Made by a program: the position numbers and the translations under genes. A stretch of 9,657 nt of DNA from Flavobacteriaceae bacterium. Lineage in GTDB: Bacteria > Bacteroidota > Bacteroidia > Flavobacteriales > Flavobacteriaceae. The stretch is from positions 1 to 9,657 of the forward strand of contig JAENXB010000101.1 of NCBI GenBank assembly GCA_016649785.1, in the 5' to 3' direction. Position 1 is the first letter of the stretch, and each line of letters begins with the position of its first letter. Shown here piece after piece: positions 5,238 through 9,657 of this stretch. Below the pieces are notes generated by a model. The model saw nothing but the letters and a program-made list of their open reading frames with translations. It was not told the origin of the DNA and ran no database searches.

Positions 5238-6854
5238 ATGAAAAAACTTCTTTTAGGTAACGAAGCATTGGCACAAGGAGCCATTGATGCGGGAATCTCC
5301 GGTGTTTATGGCTATCCCGGAACTCCATCAACAGAAATCATAGAATATATTCAGCGCTCAAAAACAGCAATAAAACAAGGTATTCATTCAAAATGGTCTG
5401 TGAACGAAAAAACCGCTATGGAAGCGGCTCTTGGGATGTCCTATGCGGGCAAAAGGGTGATGACGGTTATGAAACATGTTGGGCTGAACGTTGCTGCCGA
5501 TGTTTTTATGAACATGTCGGTTTCAGGCATTAATGGTGGTTTTGTTGTAGTTGTAGCCGATGATCCCTCCATGCATTCCTCCCAGAACGAACAGGATTCC
5601 CGTTATTATGGAAAATTTGCCATGGTTCCAATGTTGGAGCCTTCTAACCAACAGGAAACTTACGAAATAACCAAATATGCGTTTGAACTGTCGGAAAAAT
5701 TAGAATTGCCAGTCCTTTTAAGAATGGTAACCCGTTTGTCACATTCAAGAGCCGGGATTTTGACCGGTGGAAGCAAAAAACAAAACAGCATTCATCTCCC
5801 GGAAAATCCAACGCAATTTCAGTTGATCCCGATGCATGCCCGAAGCAGATATAAGCATCTTGTCGAGCTCCAATCTGACTTGCTTGAAATTTCAGAAAAA
5901 AGCGCGTTTAATGAGTTGATCAAAGGTAGCGATACCTCCATTGGAATTATCGCCTCTGGGATCGCTTTTAATTATTTGATGGAAAATTTTGAAGATACAA
6001 ATTGTCCTTATCCTATTTTGAAGATCTCACAATATCCATTGCCTAAAAAAGCTATAAAATATTTATTTGATACCTGTGATAAAATATTGGTACTGGAAGA
6101 TGGCTATCCTTTTATTGAGGAAATGATCTCCGACTTTTTAGGCGAAAACAGAAAAGTTATAGGCCGGTTGAGCGGGGATGTTCCGCGGGTGGGAGAATTA
6201 AATCCCGATAATATTGCCAAGGCCTTAGGTTTTGATGTTGTAATAAATGAAAGCCTTCCAAAAGTTGTTACCGGAAGACCTCCGGAATTATGTGTTGGTT
6301 GTTCCCACAAGGATCTGTTTGATGTTATAAATGAATTAAAAAAGGAATCTCAAAGCCAACAGGTTTTTGGTGACATTGGCTGTTCAGCTTTGGGGGTTTT
6401 GTCACCATTTAAAACAGTCAATACACTTATTGAAATGGGTGCTTCAATTACCATGGCAAAAGGTGCCGCAGATGCCGGAATTCACCCCGCTATCGCAATT
6501 ATTGGGGATTCTACCTTTACGCATTCAGGCATGACGGGTTTATTGGATTGCATTATTGAAAAAACGCCTATTACGGTGATCATTTCCGATAATTCGGCAA
6601 TTGCCATGACCGGTGCGCAGGATTCATCGGCTTCGGGCAGGTTGGTCGATATTTGCAGAGGTCTTGGAGTGGAGGAAGAACACTTAAGAGTACTAACCCC
6701 GCTTCACAAAAATTTCCGGGAAAACCTGGATTTTGTTCGTCGGGAAATAAACTACCAGGGAGTATCGGTTATTATATCGCAACGCCCTTGCGTTCAGTTG
6801 CCGAAAGAGAAAAAGGACAAATTAAACGAACTCAAGAAGGCTTCAATAAAGTGA
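5238..6854 (+). CDS. iorA: Indolepyruvate ferredoxin oxidoreductase, alpha subunit, without C-terminal ferredoxin domain
   Basis: Catalytic subunit that decarboxylates aryl pyruvates on thiamine diphosphate and passes electrons to ferredoxin, forming aryl-acetyl-CoA. The N-terminal pyrimidine-type domain carries GYPGTPSTE (25-33) and the cofactor-activating Glu57 in SVNEKTAMEAALG. The TPP-binding domain has GDS (423-425) through DN (451-452), then AIAMTGAQDSSASG. It is 538 residues long, whereas typical IorA (about 600-650) ends in a ferredoxin domain with two Cys clusters, absent here. Four Cys remain in a telling pattern: C352 and C355 (CVGCSH), C382 (DIGCS) and C518 (QRPCVQL), matching CPGC, GIGCS and QPC in two-subunit oxoacid oxidoreductases that hold a single [4Fe-4S]. 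The DNA after the stop holds no displaced Cys-rich segment. Start chosen at the ATG with the shared leader. Partner iorB lies 380 bp downstream. Confidence 0.92.
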   Translation: MKKLLLGNEALAQGAIDAGISGVYGYPGTPSTEIIEYIQRSKTAIKQGIHSKWSVNEKTAMEAALGMSYAGKRVMTVMKHVGLNVAADVFMNMSVSGINGGFVVVVADDPSMHSSQNEQDSRYYGKFAMVPMLEPSNQQETYEITKYAFELSEKLELPVLLRMVTRLSHSRAGILTGGSKKQNSIHLPENPTQFQLIPMHARSRYKHLVELQSDLLEISEKSAFNELIKGSDTSIGIIASGIAFNYLMENFEDTNCPYPILKISQYPLPKKAIKYLFDTCDKILVLEDGYPFIEEMISDFLGENRKVIGRLSGDVPRVGELNPDNIAKALGFDVVINESLPKVVTGRPPELCVGCSHKDLFDVINELKKESQSQQVFGDIGCSALGVLSPFKTVNTLIEMGASITMAKGAADAGIHPAIAIIGDSTFTHSGMTGLLDCIIEKTPITVIISDNSAIAMTGAQDSSASGRLVDICRGLGVEEEHLRVLTPLHKNFRENLDFVRREINYQGVSVIISQRPCVQLPKEKKDKLNELKKASIK

Positions 6855-6903
6855 TTTAAAGTAGGGATGTTTCTGCAACATTCAAAAACAGAAAAAAAAT
6901 GCC

Positions 6904-6995
6904 ATAAAAAAGTTTCCCGCAGAATTCCGCAGATTTAAAATCCGCAGATTGACGCTGAAAAATTGATTTAAATCAGTAAAAATCGCCGCAAAAAT
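6904..6995 (+). repeat. Imperfect direct repeat, copy 1 (CGCAGATT-type intergenic repeat)
   Basis: Begins ATAAAAAAGTTTCCCG and contains a 23-nt core (6928-6950) identical to 7046-7068, with two CGCAGATT motifs around AAAAT. The period between copies is 117 bp. Sequences built from CGCAGATT units recur between genes in many flavobacterial genomes as I recall them, so this is probably a dispersed non-coding repeat rather than an insertion sequence; no transposase or terminal inverted repeats are seen. Confidence 0.6.
6963..6976. promoter_or_regulatory. FNR/CRP-like palindrome TTGATTTAAATCAG
   Basis: Matches the E. coli-type FNR consensus TTGAT-N4-ATCAA at all but the last base and contains the perfect 12-bp palindrome TGATTTAAATCA. 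It falls inside repeat copy 1 and is degraded in copy 2 (TTGATTTAAAATTG), about 265 bp before iorB. A role is weakly supported; it may be an accident of the repeat. Confidence 0.2.
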
Positions 6996-7020
6996 AAATG
7001 AATAGGTTGTAGAAAATGTG

Positions 7021-7112
7021 ATAAAAAAGTTTTCCCGAAGAATTTCGCAGATTTAAAATCCGCAGATTAGCGCAGAAAGGTTGATTTAAAATTGCGCGAA
7101 AATCGGCAAAAT
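7021..7112 (+). repeat. Imperfect direct repeat, copy 2
   Basis: Second copy of the element at 6904-6995. It starts ATAAAAAAGTTTTCCCG and shares the identical 23-nt core at 7046-7068, but diverges in its last third (for example GCGCAGAAAGGTTG versus ACGCTGAAAAATTG). The divergence suggests an old duplication or two independent insertions of one dispersed repeat family. Confidence 0.6.
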
Positions 7113-7215
7113 CATTAAATCTCAGTAAGGGATTTTCGACATAACAAATAAAAAATTCTGAGAAACCCTGCAAGTTAAAGAACCAAGGTTTCTAAAATTT
7201 TATAGAACAGAACTA

Positions 7216-7233
7216 AAAACAATAATATAAACA
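7216..7233 (+). repeat. Shared A-rich leader element, copy before iorB
   Basis: Identical over 18 bases to 5219-5236 upstream of iorA, at the same distance from the ATG (one intervening base, A here and G there). It gives both subunit genes the same translation start environment, which could balance subunit production despite the long spacer. Confidence 0.6.
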
Positions 7234-7234
7234 A

Positions 7235-7819
7235 ATGAAAACAAATATAATTTTAGCAGGAGTTGGAGGACAGGGAATCCTGACTATCGCTGCAGTTTTA
7301 GATACGGCGGCCCTGGAAAGTGGCCTTAATTTAAAACAGTCTGAAGTTCACGGAATGAGCCAACGTGGGGGAGCGGTGCAATCTCATGTTCGCATTTCGG
7401 ATACCGAAATCCATTCCGATCTGATCCCCCAGGGGAAAGCGGATATAATTATTTCAGTAGAACCAATGGAAGCCTTGCGGTATTTACCTTTTTTGAAAAA
7501 GGACGGCTACCTGGTCACAGATTCGAATCCATTTGAGAATATCCCCGATTATCCCAAAATGGAAGAACTTTACAATCAAATAAAACTGCTTCCAAACAAC
7601 ATTTTGATCGATGCTAAAAAAATAGCCAAGGATCTTGGAAATTCCAAAGCGACCAATATTGTAATATTGGGCGCGGCATCTTCTCTGTTGCCTTTAAGCG
7701 AAGAAAGTTTATTGCAGGCAATTAAAAGTCTTTTTGAACGAAAAGGGGAGCGCGTTGTCAAAAAAAATATTGAAGCTTTTAACAAGGGAAAAGAAATTGC
7801 GATGGAAATTCTTTCGTAA
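7235..7819 (+). CDS. iorB: Indolepyruvate ferredoxin oxidoreductase, beta subunit
   Basis: Gamma-domain subunit of the oxoacid oxidoreductase, pairing with IorA and helping form the CoA-binding part of the enzyme. The 194-residue protein is full length for the family. It shows the N-terminal glycine-rich GVGGQG (9-14), the highly conserved QSEVHGMSQRGGAV (35-48), SHVRIS (50-55) and VEPMEALRYLP (75-85). It has no Fe-S cysteine motif, as expected. The start is the ATG at 7235, preceded by the leader shared with iorA. It ends 16 bp before the acyl-CoA synthetase gene, so those two are almost certainly co-transcribed. Its separation from iorA by 380 bp is atypical. The preferred substrate (indolepyruvate versus phenylpyruvate and related acids) cannot be read from the sequence. 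Confidence 0.92.
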   Translation: MKTNIILAGVGGQGILTIAAVLDTAALESGLNLKQSEVHGMSQRGGAVQSHVRISDTEIHSDLIPQGKADIIISVEPMEALRYLPFLKKDGYLVTDSNPFENIPDYPKMEELYNQIKLLPNNILIDAKKIAKDLGNSKATNIVILGAASSLLPLSEESLLQAIKSLFERKGERVVKKNIEAFNKGKEIAMEILS

Positions 7820-7835
7820 AAAGTAAAATTTATAA

Positions 7836-9657
7836 ATGTTACACGAAAAACTTATTCAACCTAAGAGTATTGTCGTTATTGGAGCTTCAAATAACATCCA
7901 AACTCCCGGAGGCAGGGTTCTTAAAAATTTAATCGATCATAAATTTAGCGGGTATCTTTTTGCTGTAAACCCAAAAGAGACGGAAGTTCAGGGTGTAAAA
8001 TGCTATCGGGAACTCACCGAAATCCCAAATGTGGATCTGGCAATTATAGCTATAGCCGCAAAATTTACTTTGGAAACTGTCAGGGTTTTGGCACGACAAA
8101 AAAACACCCGGGGTTTTATTATTTTTTCGGCGGGATTTAGCGAAAAAGACGAGGAAGGGAGGCAACTGGAACAACAAATTGTACAGGAAATAAATGCCGT
8201 GGGAGGCACTTTATTGGGTCCCAATAATATCGGATTGATCAATCAGAATTACGCGGGGGTTTTTACAACGCCAATTCCAAAACTGCATCCAAATGGAGTC
8301 GATTTTATTTCGGGTTCCGGGGCGACGGCGGTTTTTATTATTGAAGCTGCAAACTCAACGGGTTTAACCTTTTCAGGCGTTTATTCAGTCGGAAATTCGG
8401 CACAAATAGGAGTAGAGGATGTTTTCGAACATTTGGATGAAACTTTTGACAGTGAAAAAAGTTCGAAGGTAAAACTGCTTTATATTGAAAGTATCAATAA
8501 TCCGAAGAAACTCTTAAAACATGCGTCTTCACTAATTCAAAAAGGCTGCAAAATTGCCGCGATAAAAGCGGGAAGTTCATCGGCGGGAAGCAGGGCTGCA
8601 AGTTCGCACACCGGGGCTTTGGCGAATTCGGATGTGGCGGTAGATTCCTTGTTCAAAAAAGCCGGAATTGTGCGCTGTTACGGAAGAAATGAGTTGATCA
8701 CTGTAGCTTCCATTTTTATGCATCCGGAACTTAAAGGAAAAAATATCGCGATTATCACACACGCAGGCGGACCCGCGGTAATGCTGACAGATGCTTTGTC
8801 AAAAAACGGGTTGAATGTTCCCGAAATAAGCGGAAAAGAAAGCGAAGCCTTACTTGAGAAATTATTCTCAGGTTCATCAGTGTCAAATCCCATCGATTTT
8901 TTGGCTACCGGAAATGCCGAACAACTTGAAACTATCATCGATTTTTGCGAACACAAATTTCCTGCTATTGATGCTATGGTCGTTATTTTTGGAAGCCCGG
9001 GATTATTTGAAGTCTATGATGTTTATGAGGTGCTTCACAAAAAAATCAGGGAATGCAAAAAACCCATATTTTCGGTTTTGCCTTCGGTAGTAAATGTGAA
9101 AAATGAGATCGATGCTTTTATTTCAAAGGGCAACATCAATTTTCCCGATGAGGTTTTATTCGGAAATGCATTGGCGAAAATAGCCAAAACCCCAAAACCC
9201 AATTTCACGGCATTATCAAAACCAATCCTAGATTTACAAAAAATAAGAGCTATAATTGACAATTCCACCAATGGTTATTTACAGCCTCAACAGGTAAAAG
9301 AATTGTTGATCGCGGCTCAAATTCCAATTGTTGCCGAGGTTGTTTGTACAACACAAAAGGAATGTATCTCTGAGATCAAAAACCTTGGGTTTCCGGTAGT
9401 GATGAAAGTTGTGGGCCCTGTTCACAAATCGGATGTGGGAGGGATCTTCTTAAATATCAATTCTGAAGAAAAACTAAGCTATGCTTTTGATAAGATAATG
9501 GAAATTGATGGCGCTACAGCTGTTTTGATTCAACCTATGAAAAAGGGAATTGAACTTTTTATAGGTGCTAAAAAAGAAGATAAATTCGGGCATTTGGTAT
9601 TGTGTGGTCTGGGCGGCATTTATATTGAAGTGTTGAAAGATGTTCAGGCTTCATTAG
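7836..9657 (+). CDS. ADP-forming acetate/acyl-CoA synthetase, fused alpha-beta, 3' truncated by window
   Basis: Converts an acyl-CoA, ADP and phosphate into the free acid, CoA and ATP. The ATG at 7836 opens a frame with no stop to the window end (607 complete codons); full-length fusions are about 690-700 residues, so roughly the last 90 are missing. Order of domains: N-terminal CoA-binding Rossmann domain (VVIGASNN, 13-20; LLGPNNIGLIN, 126-136), succinyl-CoA synthetase-like ligase domains with the phospho-accepting His258 in SSHTGALANSD, a hinge, and an ATP-grasp (beta) domain from about 480 with MKVVGPVHKSDVGG (523-536), whose His530 fits the second phospho-His of ADP-forming enzymes, and LVLCGLGG (587-594). 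It follows iorB by 16 bp; in archaea the same pairing turns aromatic oxoacids into aryl acetates with ATP gain. An aryl-acetyl-CoA substrate here is inferred from context. Confidence 0.92.
   Translation, partial: MLHEKLIQPKSIVVIGASNNIQTPGGRVLKNLIDHKFSGYLFAVNPKETEVQGVKCYRELTEIPNVDLAIIAIAAKFTLETVRVLARQKNTRGFIIFSAGFSEKDEEGRQLEQQIVQEINAVGGTLLGPNNIGLINQNYAGVFTTPIPKLHPNGVDFISGSGATAVFIIEAANSTGLTFSGVYSVGNSAQIGVEDVFEHLDETFDSEKSSKVKLLYIESINNPKKLLKHASSLIQKGCKIAAIKAGSSSAGSRAASSHTGALANSDVAVDSLFKKAGIVRCYGRNELITVASIFMHPELKGKNIAIITHAGGPAVMLTDALSKNGLNVPEISGKESEALLEKLFSGSSVSNPIDFLATGNAEQLETIIDFCEHKFPAIDAMVVIFGSPGLFEVYDVYEVLHKKIRECKKPIFSVLPSVVNVKNEIDAFISKGNINFPDEVLFGNALAKIAKTPKPNFTALSKPILDLQKIRAIIDNSTNGYLQPQQVKELLIAAQIPIVAEVVCTTQKECISEIKNLGFPVVMKVVGPVHKSDVGGIFLNINSEEKLSYAFDKIMEIDGATAVLIQPMKKGIELFIGAKKEDKFGHLVLCGLGGIYIEVLKDVQASL

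Larger units (their letters stand above)
6855..7234. other. Repeat-bearing spacer between iorA and iorB
   Basis: A 380-bp gap where these two genes are normally adjacent. It contains two imperfect copies of a roughly 92-bp repeat (6904-6995 and 7021-7112), an inverted repeat AGAAACC/GGTTTCT (7161-7167 and 7187-7193) and the leader element shared with iorA (7216-7233). I see no protein-coding gene. The spacer may reduce co-transcription, or give iorB and the ligase their own promoter, though no clear promoter match was found. Confidence 0.6.

Noticed and set aside
6870..6894. Hairpin TTTCTG/CAGAAA after iorA as a terminator.
   Set aside because: On the plus strand it is followed by A residues, not T, and the 13-nt loop with an A/T-rich stem is weak.
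6855..7234. CRISPR array or insertion sequence in the iorA-iorB spacer.
   Set aside because: Only two diverged, long repeat copies; no regular spacers, no transposase, no terminal inverted repeats.
9655..9657. TAG at the very end of the window as stop of the acyl-CoA synthetase.
   Set aside because: It is out of frame: the last codons read TCA TTA G, so the gene continues beyond the window.

Overview
The window looks like a chromosomal segment of a Bacteroidota, most likely a flavobacterium. The evidence is the A/T-rich DNA with A-rich leaders lacking Shine-Dalgarno sequences, a candidate promoter of the Bacteroidota type (TTTN / TAnnTTTG), small SHOCT proteins, a Met-rich lipoprotein, and intergenic copies of a 'CGCAGATT'-rich repeat of a kind I recall from flavobacterial genomes. 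This assignment is inference; there is no rRNA or marker gene.

Layout. (1) Positions 1-702, plus strand: the 3' end of a carbon-nitrogen hydrolase (nitrilase superfamily). (2) Positions 4710-876, minus strand: a stress- or metal-type cluster. In transcription order it encodes a SHOCT membrane protein, a Met-rich lipoprotein, a likely terminator, a long-form (AMP phosphorylase-type) thymidine phosphorylase family protein, a ribose-phosphate pyrophosphokinase whose ATG directly follows the phosphorylase stop, and two more SHOCT membrane proteins. (3) Positions 4711-5237: a 527-bp divergent regulatory region with palindromes, a direct repeat and a candidate promoter. (4) Positions 5238-9657, plus strand: indolepyruvate ferredoxin oxidoreductase subunits IorA and IorB, separated by 380 bp of repeat-containing DNA, then an ADP-forming acyl-CoA synthetase running off the window end.

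How the genes work together. The plus-strand set is a coherent pathway: a 2-oxoacid made from an aromatic amino acid is oxidatively decarboxylated to an aryl-acetyl-CoA by IorAB, and the ligase converts the CoA ester to the free acid (for example indole-3-acetate) while making ATP. IorA lacks the usual C-terminal two-cluster ferredoxin domain but keeps four cysteines placed like those that hold the single cluster of two-subunit 2-oxoacid:ferredoxin oxidoreductases. The minus-strand set joins nucleotide-phosphate chemistry (AMP or nucleoside phosphorolysis plus PRPP synthesis) to envelope proteins that probably deal with metal or stress.

Most notable regulatory signal: two near-identical 14-bp palindromes, TGTCAATTTTGACA (4909-4922) and TATCAATTTTGATA (3803-3816). 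One lies upstream of the first gene of the minus-strand cluster, the other just upstream of the phosphorylase. They suggest a shared regulator for its two transcription units.
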